This document shows, one piece after another, positions 34,025 through 42,157 of a stretch of 64,000 nt of DNA. Origin of the DNA: Amycolatopsis pretoriensis (GTDB lineage Bacteria; Actinomycetota; Actinomycetes; Mycobacteriales; Pseudonocardiaceae); NCBI RefSeq assembly GCF_900107925.1, contig NZ_FNUJ01000019.1, positions 1 through 64,000 on the forward strand, in the 5' to 3' direction. Each line of letters starts with the position of its first letter. Within the stretch, counting starts at the first letter, position 1. The position numbers and the translations under genes are program-made. The notes beneath the pieces are model-generated. The model was not told the origin of the DNA. It made no database searches and worked only from the letters and a program-made list of their open reading frames with translations.

Positions 34025-34186
34025 TCAGCGGTCCGAGGCGGGTGGGGGCCCGGCCGGCCGATCCCGGTTGAGGTGCTCGGCGATGGCGCGCTGGTGGGCG
34101 ACGATCCGTTCGTGCAGGTCGCGCAACGCGAGTTCGTCTTCGTCCGGACGGCTTTCCGGGGCGGGGGACTCCCTGTCGTCCGCCAC
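34025..34186 (-). CDS. Small acidic/charged protein (53 aa)
   Basis: A GTG at 34186 with GGGAGG six bases upstream starts VADDRESPAPESRPDEDELALRDLHERIVAHQRAIAEHLNRDRPAG and a stop follows after 53 residues. The middle part (LALRDLHERIVAHQRAIAEHL) is a good amphipathic helix, possibly a coiled coil. Third positions keep the GC bias. Function unknown. It sits upstream of the aldo/keto reductase operators. Confidence 0.6.
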   Translation of the reverse strand: MADDRESPAPESRPDEDELALRDLHERIVAHQRAIAEHLNRDRPAGPPPASDR

Positions 34187-34351
34187 CGGCACCTCCCGTG
34201 AGCCCGGCCGCCGGACGCGGCCCGAGACTTGCGGAGCACAATACTTGCAGGGACGAACGGTCGTGCCGGTGGCGGGTTCGTGAACCCTGGGTGTGCGATC
34301 GTACGCGGTGAGTGACTACCCTGGCGGGAGTAGCGTCCGTAGGAGGTCCGG

Positions 34352-35203
34352 TTGGTTCCCGCCCGTCGCTGGCTGGTGGTCGCGGTCGTGTGCGCCGTTG
34401 CCGTCGTCGCCGTCTACCTCCTCGCCGTGTGGACGGTTCCGGGGCAGGAACTGGAAAACGCGGCGCTGCGCGGGGCCGACCAGGCCGCCGCGCGCGACCA
34501 GGCCGTCGCCGACGAGAGCCTGAGCCGGATCACCCTCTACTCGCTCGGGGCGGCGGTCGTGCTCGTCGGGCTGGTCGGCCTGCTGCGCCGGCGGGTCGCC
34601 CTGGCGGTCGCGGCCGTCGGGGTGATCGTCGCCGGCCAGGTCGTGACGCAGGTGCTCAAGCGGTTCGTGCTGCCCCGGCCGCCGCTGGTCGAGGTGACCG
34701 GGCACTACGCCGGCAACAGCCTGCCGAGCGGGCACACGACGATCGCGATGACCGTGCTCTTCGCCGCGTTGCTCGTCGCCCCTTACCGCTGGCGTGGCAC
34801 GACGCTGTTCTTCGCGCTCTCGTGGGCGGTCGGCATCGGCGCGTACACCGTGACGGCGAAGTGGCACCGCCTGTCCGACACCCTGGCCGCGGACGCGATC
34901 GCCCTCGGGCTCGCCTGCCTGGCGTCGTGGTGGCTCGCCCGCCGCGGCGCCGTGCGCCGGCACGACGGGCCGCGCCGGATCCCGCGGGTGCTCGTGGTGA
35001 CCGTCGCCGCGCTGGGCGGTGCGGTGTTCCTGGCGCTCGGCACCGTCCTCATCGGAGCGTCGCTGGCCGGCGGCGGCTACGCGGACACGGTGCGGGACAA
35101 CACCTGGGTCGTCTACCTGGCCGCGAACTCGTTCGCGTCGTCCGGATCCATCGCCGCCGCGCTGGTGTTCCTGGCGACCTGGCGCCGGCTGGAGACGGTG
35201 TGA
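34352..35203 (+). CDS. PAP2-superfamily phosphatase (membrane)
   Basis: This 283-aa protein has an N-terminal helix, several more helices and the PAP2 motifs: KRFVLPRPP (KxxxxxxRP), NSLPSGHTT (PSGH) and KWHRLSDTLAAD (SRxxxxxHxxxD-like). TTG at 34352 follows AGGAGG. Such enzymes dephosphorylate undecaprenyl-pyrophosphate, phosphatidate or related lipids. It overlaps the DUF218 gene by 4 bases, and the pair probably serves cell-envelope lipid carrier recycling. Confidence 0.85.
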   Translation: MVPARRWLVVAVVCAVAVVAVYLLAVWTVPGQELENAALRGADQAAARDQAVADESLSRITLYSLGAAVVLVGLVGLLRRRVALAVAAVGVIVAGQVVTQVLKRFVLPRPPLVEVTGHYAGNSLPSGHTTIAMTVLFAALLVAPYRWRGTTLFFALSWAVGIGAYTVTAKWHRLSDTLAADAIALGLACLASWWLARRGAVRRHDGPRRIPRVLVVTVAALGGAVFLALGTVLIGASLAGGGYADTVRDNTWVVYLAANSFASSGSIAAALVFLATWRRLETV

Positions 35204-36210
35204 ACCCCGCGCTGCTCCCGCTCGCCGCGGCCGTCTTCTGCTTCGCCGTCTTCCTGGTCAGCTTCCTGCTCGACCGCCGCAAGCTGCGCAACGGCTTCTA
35301 CCTGTTCTTCGCGCTCGCCTTCTTCGGGCTGACGTTGCTGGCCCTGCTGGCGTCGGTTTCCCCGGACGCCGCGGCGCTCGTGGCGTTCGGGGTGATCCTG
35401 CTGGTTCCGCTGACCGTCGTGGTGCTCGCGGTCTTCCTGATCGGCAACGGCGTGACGATGCTGCGCCGCGAAGGCCGCCGCCCGGCGAACCTGCTGTCCC
35501 TGGCCGCCGGCGTCGGCATCGTGGCGCTGATCGTCTTCGACTTCGTCGTCGGGCAGCTCGGCTGGCCGCCCCTGGAAGCGGTGCGCGACAGCGTCAACGG
35601 GATCGTCGCGTACCTGGCGTTCCTCTTTGTGTGCTTCCTGCTGTACTCGTTCGTCTACGGCCGGGTCCGCAGCCGCCGCCCGCTCGACTTCGTCGTGGTC
35701 CTCGGCTCCGGCCTGCTCGGCGGGAAGACCGTTCCGCCGCTGCTGGCCGGCCGGCTCGAGCGCGGCCGCCGGGTGCTGGCCGCCGAGGACCGCAAAGGCC
35801 GCTCGCCGCTGCTGATCACCTCCGGCGGCCAGGGTCCGGGCGAGGCCGTGCCGGAGGCCCGCGCGATGGCGGACTACCTCGTCGAGCGCGGCGTCGCCCG
35901 CGAGCGGATCCTGCTGGAGGACCGGTCGCGGACGACGCGGGAGAACCTGACCTACAGCGTGGCCGTCATGGACGAGCGCAAGCCCCGCTCCCGCTGCGTC
36001 GTCGTGACGAACAACTTCCACGTCCTGCGGGCGGCCCTGCTCGCCCGCAAGGTCAAGGTGAACGGCCAGGTGATCGGCGCGCCGACGGCGTGGTACTTCT
36101 GGCCGAGCGCGACCCTGCGGGAGTTCGCGGCCATCGTCGTGGACCACCGGGTCCTGAACGGGACCGTCGGCGCGGCGATCGTCCTGGCGAGCGTGCTGAA
36201 AGCGGTCTAG
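35200..36210 (+). CDS. DUF218 (YdcF/ElyC-like) membrane protein
   Basis: This 336-aa protein has five to six N-terminal helices and a C-terminal DUF218 domain (from about 165): DFVVVLGSGLLGGKTVPPLLAGRL, LITSGGQGPGEAVPEARAMADYLVERGV, ILLEDRSRTTRENLTYSVAVM, VVVTNNFHVLRAAL. ElyC/SanA relatives work in peptidoglycan or undecaprenyl metabolism. GTG start overlaps the PAP2 stop by 4 bases; a catalytic partnership is plausible. Its stop shares CTAG with the convergent lipoprotein gene. Confidence 0.85.
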   Translation: MNPALLPLAAAVFCFAVFLVSFLLDRRKLRNGFYLFFALAFFGLTLLALLASVSPDAAALVAFGVILLVPLTVVVLAVFLIGNGVTMLRREGRRPANLLSLAAGVGIVALIVFDFVVGQLGWPPLEAVRDSVNGIVAYLAFLFVCFLLYSFVYGRVRSRRPLDFVVVLGSGLLGGKTVPPLLAGRLERGRRVLAAEDRKGRSPLLITSGGQGPGEAVPEARAMADYLVERGVARERILLEDRSRTTRENLTYSVAVMDERKPRSRCVVVTNNFHVLRAALLARKVKVNGQVIGAPTAWYFWPSATLREFAAIVVDHRVLNGTVGAAIVLASVLKAV

Positions 36211-36827
36211 TTCTTCCAGACCACCGGGGACTTGTCGTAGCCGTCGCCCTTGTCGAACGTCGCGGCCTCGACCGCCGCGCCTTCGCGGGCGCCCTGCAGC
36301 GTGCACGTCTCGAACTTCGCGCCCGCCGCCGTGAAGTCCTTGCCCGCAGTGCCCGACTTGCACTGGTCGGTGCTGCCGGTGATGATCACGCCCGTCGAGC
36401 GGCCGTCGGAACCGAGGGCGCGCAGCGAAATCGAGGAGTACGCCAGGTCGGCGCCGTCGACGTTCTCGACCGTCGCCCGCAGGTAGTACGGCGTGATGCC
36501 CTTCGCCTTGTCTCCGTACTTCGCGAGGTCGGCGTTGGCGCCCTTCTCGATCGCGGTCACGGTGATCGCGATCGTGCCGGACTTGGTCGTGCCGTACTTG
36601 AACGGGACCACCGCGCGCTCGCCGAGCTTCAGTTCCGTGCCGGGCTTCGTGACGTCGCCCACCGGGGCCGCCGCGGCCGTCGACGACTCGGGGGCGGCGG
36701 AGGCCGGCGCGCTCGGCGCGCCGGTCGGGGCGGCGGGCGCGGCCTGGCCGGACTCTTCGCCGCACGCGGACAGCAGGAGCGCGGTGGCGCAGGCGGCGAG
36801 CAGGGCGGTGGTGCGGACGTGCTTCAT
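36207..36827 (-). CDS. Lipoprotein, DUF4352-like
   Basis: This 206-aa protein has a lipoprotein signal (LLAACATALLLSAC, lipobox Cys22), a Pro/Ala/Ser-rich linker (residues 25-60), and an immunoglobulin-like domain with KLGERAVVPFKYG, ITVTAIEKGANADLAKY and PYYLRATVENVDGADLAYSSISLRAL, as in DUF4352 extracellular proteins. Two Cys (DQCKSG, FETCTLQ) may pair. Function unknown. It is a single-gene unit. Confidence 0.8.
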   Translation of the reverse strand: MKHVRTTALLAACATALLLSACGEESGQAAPAAPTGAPSAPASAAPESSTAAAAPVGDVTKPGTELKLGERAVVPFKYGTTKSGTIAITVTAIEKGANADLAKYGDKAKGITPYYLRATVENVDGADLAYSSISLRALGSDGRSTGVIITGSTDQCKSGTAGKDFTAAGAKFETCTLQGAREGAAVEAATFDKGDGYDKSPVVWKN

Positions 36828-36997
36828 GGATCTCCTCGGACAGCCCGCCGGACGGGTTCCGGCCGGGCGGAGCCGAGCGCCGCGGCCGCCCCCAGGACGG
36901 TCGCGGCGGCCGGTACGGGGCGCCCTCGCGGCTCCGTCGGCCGGACGCTAACCCGGGCGCGCCGCCGGTGGTGTGGGCCGTTCGCACCACACCGAGG

Positions 36998-37648
36998 TCA
37001 CAGATCGTCGACGCCGATCAGGCCGTCCTGGATGGCCCGGGCGACGAGCGCGGCCTTGGTCGGCGCTTCGCGGCCGATGCGCGCGTACTTGACCCGGATC
37101 CGCTCGAGGTGGGAGTTCACCGTGCTGGGCGAGATCCCCAGCCGGTGCGCGACGAACTCCTTCGACTCCGACTGGAACCACTCGACGAGCACCTCGGCCT
37201 CCCGGGCCGAGAGCGCGGGCCGCGTCTCCGACCGGTCCCCGGCGAGCGCCCCGGCCAGCGACGGCGGCGTGTAGGGCCGGTCCTGCGCCGCGGCCCGCGC
37301 CGCCTCGACCAGGTGCCCGGCGCCCTCGGCCTTCGTCAGGTAGGTGAGCGCGCCCAGTTCGAGGCACTGCAGGGCGACGTCGTCGTCCGCGCGCATCGAG
37401 TAGACGACCACCCGGCGCCCGGCCTCGGCCAGCCGCCGCAGGTCGCCGAACGCGGGCGCGGGGCCGCCCAGGTGCAGGTCGAAGATCACCACGTCGGCGG
37501 CCGCGCCCGCGCCGAGCCAGGCGACCTTGACGTCCTCGCCCTCGGCGACGACGTCGATCGGCGGGTCGCCGGCCGCCAGCCAGTACGCCACGCCGGCACG
37601 CACCGCCGGGTGGTCGTCGACCACCACCGCCGTCACTCGGGTCGCCAC
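36998..37648 (-). CDS. NarL/FixJ-family response regulator
   Basis: This 216-aa regulator has a receiver domain (VVVDDHPAVRAGVAYWL, phosphoacceptor Asp in IFDLHLGGPAP, Lys in ALTYLTKAEG) and a LuxR-type HTH (ALSAREAEVLVEWFQ...RLGISPSTVNSHLERIRVKYARIG). Its GTG start at 37648 overlaps the upstream sensor gene by 16 bases. It is the last gene of a three-gene operon with two sensor proteins, with targets unknown. The divergent GH114 operon is a possible target. Confidence 0.9.
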   Translation of the reverse strand: MATRVTAVVVDDHPAVRAGVAYWLAAGDPPIDVVAEGEDVKVAWLGAGAAADVVIFDLHLGGPAPAFGDLRRLAEAGRRVVVYSMRADDDVALQCLELGALTYLTKAEGAGHLVEAARAAAQDRPYTPPSLAGALAGDRSETRPALSAREAEVLVEWFQSESKEFVAHRLGISPSTVNSHLERIRVKYARIGREAPTKAALVARAIQDGLIGVDDL

Positions 37649-38739
37649 CGCGCCTCCATCCAGGTCTGCCCGTCCCGGGACTGGGACGTGACACCGACCG
37701 CCGCCGATCCGGTGACTTCGGCCGCACCGTCGGCGAAGACGGCGACGCGCACCAGCTCGGGCGTCCGCAGCACGCTCACGCGCGCCCGGGTGCGGGCGGC
37801 GGCGAGCGCGGTGAACACGGGCGCGGCCAGCTCGCGGCGGACCTCGGCCGGGACGTCGACGACGTCCCCGCTGACCGCGAGGGTCACGGCGACCCCGCGC
37901 CGCTCGGCGACGTCCAGGCCGGCGCTGACCTCGTGCACCAGCGGATCGGGGACGTCGTCGTTCTCGGCGAAGAGGCGCCGCAGCTGCGCGGCGGCGAGCG
38001 CGCACCGGGCGCGGGCGTCGGCGGTGCCGGGGTCGACGGTCCCGTCGGCGAGCCCGGCGAGCAGCGGCAGGGTCGCCCCGAGTTGTTCGGCGAACCCGGC
38101 CCGCAGATCCCGCCCGGCCTGCGCGGCGAGAGCGGCCCGGGTGGCGAGCCGTTCCCGTTCGGCGGCGGCCGCGGCGGCGTCGGAGGCCCGGCGGTCGAGC
38201 AGCCGGATCAGCCCGATGATGGCGAGCTGGAAGGTGGTGACGGCGAACAGCACGATGGCGGCGTCGCCGAGTTCGGTGCGGGTGGGGGTCCCGTCGAGCA
38301 GGAACTGGACGACGCTCGCGCCGACGTGCAGGCCGAGCGCGGCGAGCAGGGCGGGGGTGCGGTCGGCGAGCAGGACGAGCAGGTGCCACCCGACGAGCCC
38401 GAAGGACCAGTGCGGTTCGCGGAAGAAGGAGTCGGCCGGGAGCGCGCCGGTGGCGGCGGCGGAGGCGACGAGGACGCCGGCGGTTCCGGCCATCGCGACG
38501 GCCGTGGGGAGCGGCTTGCGGCGGAGGATCCAGAACGCGCAGAGGCCGAGGACGGCGGCGAGGAACCCGTAGGCGAGGTCGGGCGCGAGCGGTGGGCGGT
38601 AGGCGGCCTGGTGGCGGAGGAGGGGAGGGAGGCTGAGGCCGAGCTGGATGGTGCCGGTGACGCCGAGCAGGACGATCCGGATGGCCGCGGCGAGCCGGAT
38701 GGCGGGATCGGCGGCGGGCGATGTCACTGGCTCAACCAC
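37633..38739 (-). CDS. Membrane sensor protein resembling a degenerate histidine kinase
   Basis: This 368-aa protein has about six N-terminal helices and then a helical region RERLATRAALAAQAGRDLRAGFAEQLGATLPLLAGL in the place where HisKA_3 kinases have the phosphorylated His (ELHD); no His is found there. The C-terminal part aligns only loosely with HATPase domains and lacks clear N- and G-boxes (AAPVFTALAAARTRARVSVL...). It may be a pseudokinase or accessory sensor working with the upstream kinase. It overlaps the neighbours on both sides. Confidence 0.7.
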   Translation of the reverse strand: MVEPVTSPAADPAIRLAAAIRIVLLGVTGTIQLGLSLPPLLRHQAAYRPPLAPDLAYGFLAAVLGLCAFWILRRKPLPTAVAMAGTAGVLVASAAATGALPADSFFREPHWSFGLVGWHLLVLLADRTPALLAALGLHVGASVVQFLLDGTPTRTELGDAAIVLFAVTTFQLAIIGLIRLLDRRASDAAAAAAERERLATRAALAAQAGRDLRAGFAEQLGATLPLLAGLADGTVDPGTADARARCALAAAQLRRLFAENDDVPDPLVHEVSAGLDVAERRGVAVTLAVSGDVVDVPAEVRRELAAPVFTALAAARTRARVSVLRTPELVRVAVFADGAAEVTGSAAVGVTSQSRDGQTWMEARWRPE

Positions 38740-39808
38740 GCGCCCACCGCAACGTCACCGTCGTCCCCTCTCCCGGGGCCGATCGGACCTCCGCCGTCCC
38801 GCCGGCCGCGCTCATCCGTTCCACCACCGATCCCCGTACCCCGCGTCGCGCCGGTGGTACGCGATCGACGTCGAAGCCCGCCCCCGCGTCCGTGATCGTC
38901 ACCGCCACCCCGGCCGGCACCGGGAACAACCGCACCGAGACCGCGTCCGCGCCCGAATGCCGTTCCGCGTTGCGCAACGCCTCCTCTGCCGCGCGCACCA
39001 GCGCCACCGCCGCGGCCGCCGGGACCAGCGGCACCGGCTCCCACACCGCCGTCACCGGCAGGACCCGGCCGGTCAGCACCCGCCGCAGCCCCGCCTCCAC
39101 GTCGACCGGCGTATCACCCGACCGGTCCGGGGACGTCAAGATCGCCAGGTCGCGAGCCGCGTACGCCGCCACCGAAGCCCGGTCGGCCGTGGCCACCGCC
39201 AGGAACGTCGCCGATGCCGTGTCGTGCAGCAACGCCAGGTACTCGCGTTCACGCCGGCGCCGATCCCGGTCCAGCGCCGTCGCCTGCTCCAGGGCCGCCT
39301 GCTCCGCGCGCACCGCGTCCGTGCGGGCCGTCGAGCGGACCAGCAGCACGAACGCCACCCGGGCCAGGACGCTCTCCACCACCACCCGCAACGCCACCGG
39401 CAGCCAGTCGCCGCCGCCGAACGCCGTCCCGAGCGCCAGCAGCGCCACCAGCACGGGGCCGGTCAGCCGCGGCGAACGCTCCCACTGCCACGTGATCGCG
39501 GTGATCGTCAGGACGTTCACCGCCCACAGGCTCGCCTCGCCCGGCACGGACGTGATCCACGGCTGGCACGCCCCCACCGCGCCGGCCCGCAGCACCGCCG
39601 GCACGAAAGACCCGGTGAAGACGTCGGCCGCGGCCGTCAGCAGGCTCAGCGCGAGCAGGCCGAACGCCAGTGGCAGCGCGTCCCCGGGCGTGGCCAGGAC
39701 GCCGAAGACACCGACGACCGTCGTCGCCACCGCTCGCGCGGGCCCCGCGAAGCGGGTGACCGACGCCCGGAACTGCGCCTCGACCGGCCCCGGCGCGCTG
39801 GCGGTCAT
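38732..39808 (-). CDS. Sensor histidine kinase (NarL-system type)
   Basis: This 358-aa kinase has six N-terminal helices, a dimerisation motif YLALLHDTASATFLAVATADR with the phosphoacceptor His, and an ATPase domain with N-box AEEALRNAERHSGAD, ITDAGAGFD and GVRGSVVERMSAAGG. The region upstream of the ATG at 39808 has GGGAGG but with tight spacing; a GTG one codon earlier is possible. First gene of the operon; it diverges from the GH114/ABC operon, and both share a 274-base promoter region. Confidence 0.85.
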   Translation of the reverse strand: MTASAPGPVEAQFRASVTRFAGPARAVATTVVGVFGVLATPGDALPLAFGLLALSLLTAAADVFTGSFVPAVLRAGAVGACQPWITSVPGEASLWAVNVLTITAITWQWERSPRLTGPVLVALLALGTAFGGGDWLPVALRVVVESVLARVAFVLLVRSTARTDAVRAEQAALEQATALDRDRRRREREYLALLHDTASATFLAVATADRASVAAYAARDLAILTSPDRSGDTPVDVEAGLRRVLTGRVLPVTAVWEPVPLVPAAAAVALVRAAEEALRNAERHSGADAVSVRLFPVPAGVAVTITDAGAGFDVDRVPPARRGVRGSVVERMSAAGGTAEVRSAPGEGTTVTLRWARG

Positions 39809-39911
39809 CACCCTCCCGGGCACTGCGGAAATCGGACGTACTGTTTCTACCAGGCGCCGTACAACGCGTGATTCTGTCCATAATGGGCAGTAATCAAGCA
39901 CTATCGAGCAC

Positions 39912-39940
39912 TTGACATGCCAGGTTCTGCTCGCTTTACT
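39912..39940 (+). promoter_or_regulatory. Sigma-70-like promoter for the GH114/ABC/GH4 operon
   Basis: TTGACA (39912-39917) and TTTACT (39935-39940) are separated by 17 bases in a patch of lower GC. CGAGCA and TGCTCG flank the -35 as an inverted repeat (39905-39910 and 39928-39933), a possible repressor site. The long leader (about 140 bases to the ATG) has no other gene. Confidence 0.6.
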
Positions 39941-40082
39941 GCTGTGCACGTCGGAACGGACGCCCGACGTCAGAGGTACGCCCAGCCGGTATGTCGGCCG
40001 TCGCCGCGAGCCCGGACTGAGTCGCCAGGACGTGCTCGTGGTCCGAGGCGGGGTCGTGCCCACCACCATCCGGAGTTCGAGG

Positions 40083-40883
40083 ATGCCCCTTCCCCGCGTT
40101 CAGTTCCTCACCGGAGCCGCCCTGGCCGTCGTGGTCCTGGCCGGCACCGCCTGCTCCGCCGACGCGACCCCGGCGGCCGCCGTCACGCCGCCGCCGGTCA
40201 AAGCCGGCTTCGACTACCAGATCGGCGGGGCCTACACCCCGGCGAGCGACGTCAAGGTCGTCAGCCGCGACCACACGGCCCAGCCCGCCGCCGGGCTCTA
40301 CAACATCTGCTACGTCAACGCTTTCCAGGCGCAGCCCGGCGCCGAGGGGGAGTGGGGCGACCTGCTCCTGCGGGACGCGAACGGCAAGGTCGTCATCGAC
40401 GAGGACTGGGACGAAGCCCTCCTCGACCTGCGCACCGCCGACAAGCGCACCCGCGTCGCGGCCAAGGTCGACGCCTGGGTCGACGACTGCGCGGCCAAGG
40501 GCTACCAGGCGATCGAGCCCGACAACTACGACAGCTTCACCCGCTCGCGCGGCCTCCTGTCCGACGCGGACGCCCAGGCCTACATCCGCCTGCTCTCCGC
40601 GCACGCCCACGCGAAAGGCCTGGCGATCGCGCAGAAGAACACCTCCGAACTGTCGGATCAGCGCCAGGCCAACGGTCTCGACTTCGCCATCGCCGAGGAG
40701 TGCGGGCAGCAGAAGAACTGCGGCGAGTTCACACCCGCGTTCGGCGACCACGTGATCGTCATCGAATACACCGACGGCGGCCTCAAGACCGCCTGCAGCC
40801 GGTGGGGTTCGCTCAGCATCGTCCGCCGCGACCACGACGTCGTCCCGAAGGGCGAAGCCGGCTACGTCCGCAAGACCTGCTGA
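40083..40883 (+). CDS. GH114 endo-alpha-1,4-polygalactosaminidase-like lipoprotein
   Basis: This 266-aa protein has a lipoprotein signal (LTGAALAVVVLAGTAC) and a GH114 (DUF297) TIM-barrel: FDYQIGGAYTPASDVKVVSRD, YNICYVNAFQAQPGAEGEW, IDEDWDEALLDLRT, and IEPDNYDSFTRS, with the acidic EPDN motif likely catalytic, followed by GLAIAQKNTSEL and AIAEECGQQKNC. GH114 enzymes cut alpha-1,4 galactosamine polymers. The membrane anchor keeps it at the surface for feeding the linked ABC importer. The stop overlaps the next ATG by 1 base. Confidence 0.85.
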   Translation: MPLPRVQFLTGAALAVVVLAGTACSADATPAAAVTPPPVKAGFDYQIGGAYTPASDVKVVSRDHTAQPAAGLYNICYVNAFQAQPGAEGEWGDLLLRDANGKVVIDEDWDEALLDLRTADKRTRVAAKVDAWVDDCAAKGYQAIEPDNYDSFTRSRGLLSDADAQAYIRLLSAHAHAKGLAIAQKNTSELSDQRQANGLDFAIAEECGQQKNCGEFTPAFGDHVIVIEYTDGGLKTACSRWGSLSIVRRDHDVVPKGEAGYVRKTC

Positions 40884-42148
40884 TGGACCGGCGGGGATTC
40901 CTCCGCGGCGCCGCCGGGCTCACGCTCGGCGCCGCCGTGGCCGCCTGCGGCCCGGCCCGGAGCACCGGCGGGCCGGTCACCGTCGAGGTCTGGCACGGCC
41001 AGACCGACACCGGCAAGAAGGTCCTCGACGCGCTCGTCGCGGACTTCCACCGGACCCACCCCGGGATCCGGATCGACCTCGGCGGCGGGGTGCTCGCCGA
41101 CGCGATGCTGCAGAAGGTCACCGCGGCGCTCGCGTCGGGGTCCTACCCGGACGTCGCGTACGTCTTCGGTTCGGACCTCGCGAGCGTCGCGCGCAGCCCG
41201 CAGGTCGTGGACGTCACCGACCTCGTCGACGCCGGGCCCGGGTTCTGGGCACCGGCCCGGGAAGCGGTCACCGTCAACGGCCGCGTGCGGGCGGTCCCGG
41301 CGTTGCTCGACTCCCTGGCCGTGGTGTGCAACAAGGCGTTGTTCGCCAAGGCCGGGCTCCCGCTGCCCGCCGCGGGCTGGACGTGGGCCGATTTCGTCGG
41401 TGCCGCACGGAAACTCACCGACCCGGCCGACGGCACCTTCGGCACCGCGTGGCCCGCCACCGGCGACGAGGACACGGTCTGGCGGATATGGCCGATGGTG
41501 TGGGACCTCGGCGGCGACGTCATCGGCGCGGGCGGCCGCGGCATCGGGTTCGCCGACCAGGGCGTGCGGGCCCTGGAGGTCGTCCGCGACCTCGCCGCGG
41601 CGAAATCCGTCTACCTCGACCCGAAAACCGGCAGCGAGCAGATGTACCAGGCGTTCGAAGCCGGCCACATCGGGATGGTCCCGACCGGCCCGTGGCAGCT
41701 GCCCGACATCACCGACGCGGGGGTCGACTACGCGGTCGTGCCGCTGCCCACCTTCAGCGGCCGCCCGGTGACCATCTCCGGCCCGGACACCTGGACGCTC
41801 TTCGACAACGGCGAGGAGCGCGTCGAGGCGGCGCGCACGTTCCTGTCCTGGCTGGCGGACCCGGCCCAGGACGTCCGCTGGGACGACGGCGCGGGCAGCC
41901 TCCCGCTGAGCCCGCAGACCAAGGACCTGCCCGCCTGGCAGGAGAAAACCACGGAAACGCCGGGCCTGCCGGTGTTCGTCGACGCGCTGGCGAACGCCCG
42001 GGTCCGGCCGGTGCACCCGGCCTACCCCCAGGTGTCGGCGGCCGTCGGCACCGCGATCGTCGCCGTGCTGCTCGGCCAGGCGAGCCCGGCCGACGCCCTG
42101 CGCGACTGCGCCGCGGCCGCGAACGCCGCCCTGATCATCCCACGCTAG
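40883..42148 (+). CDS. ABC sugar transporter substrate-binding lipoprotein
   Basis: This 421-aa protein has a Tat-like leader (MDRRGFLRGAAGLTLGAAVAAC), family features VEVWHGQTDTGKKVLDALVADFHRTHPGIRI and GSYPDVAYVFGSDLASV, and the late motif GIGMVPTGPWQL-type (HIGMVPTGPWQLPDI). It is a family 1 oligosaccharide-binding protein and hands its ligand to the two permeases encoded next. Ligand predicted from the linked GH114 and GH4: a short alpha-galactosaminide or alpha-galactoside. Confidence 0.88.
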   Translation: MDRRGFLRGAAGLTLGAAVAACGPARSTGGPVTVEVWHGQTDTGKKVLDALVADFHRTHPGIRIDLGGGVLADAMLQKVTAALASGSYPDVAYVFGSDLASVARSPQVVDVTDLVDAGPGFWAPAREAVTVNGRVRAVPALLDSLAVVCNKALFAKAGLPLPAAGWTWADFVGAARKLTDPADGTFGTAWPATGDEDTVWRIWPMVWDLGGDVIGAGGRGIGFADQGVRALEVVRDLAAAKSVYLDPKTGSEQMYQAFEAGHIGMVPTGPWQLPDITDAGVDYAVVPLPTFSGRPVTISGPDTWTLFDNGEERVEAARTFLSWLADPAQDVRWDDGAGSLPLSPQTKDLPAWQEKTTETPGLPVFVDALANARVRPVHPAYPQVSAAVGTAIVAVLLGQASPADALRDCAAAANAALIIPR

Positions 42149-42157
42149 GGAGCCGCC

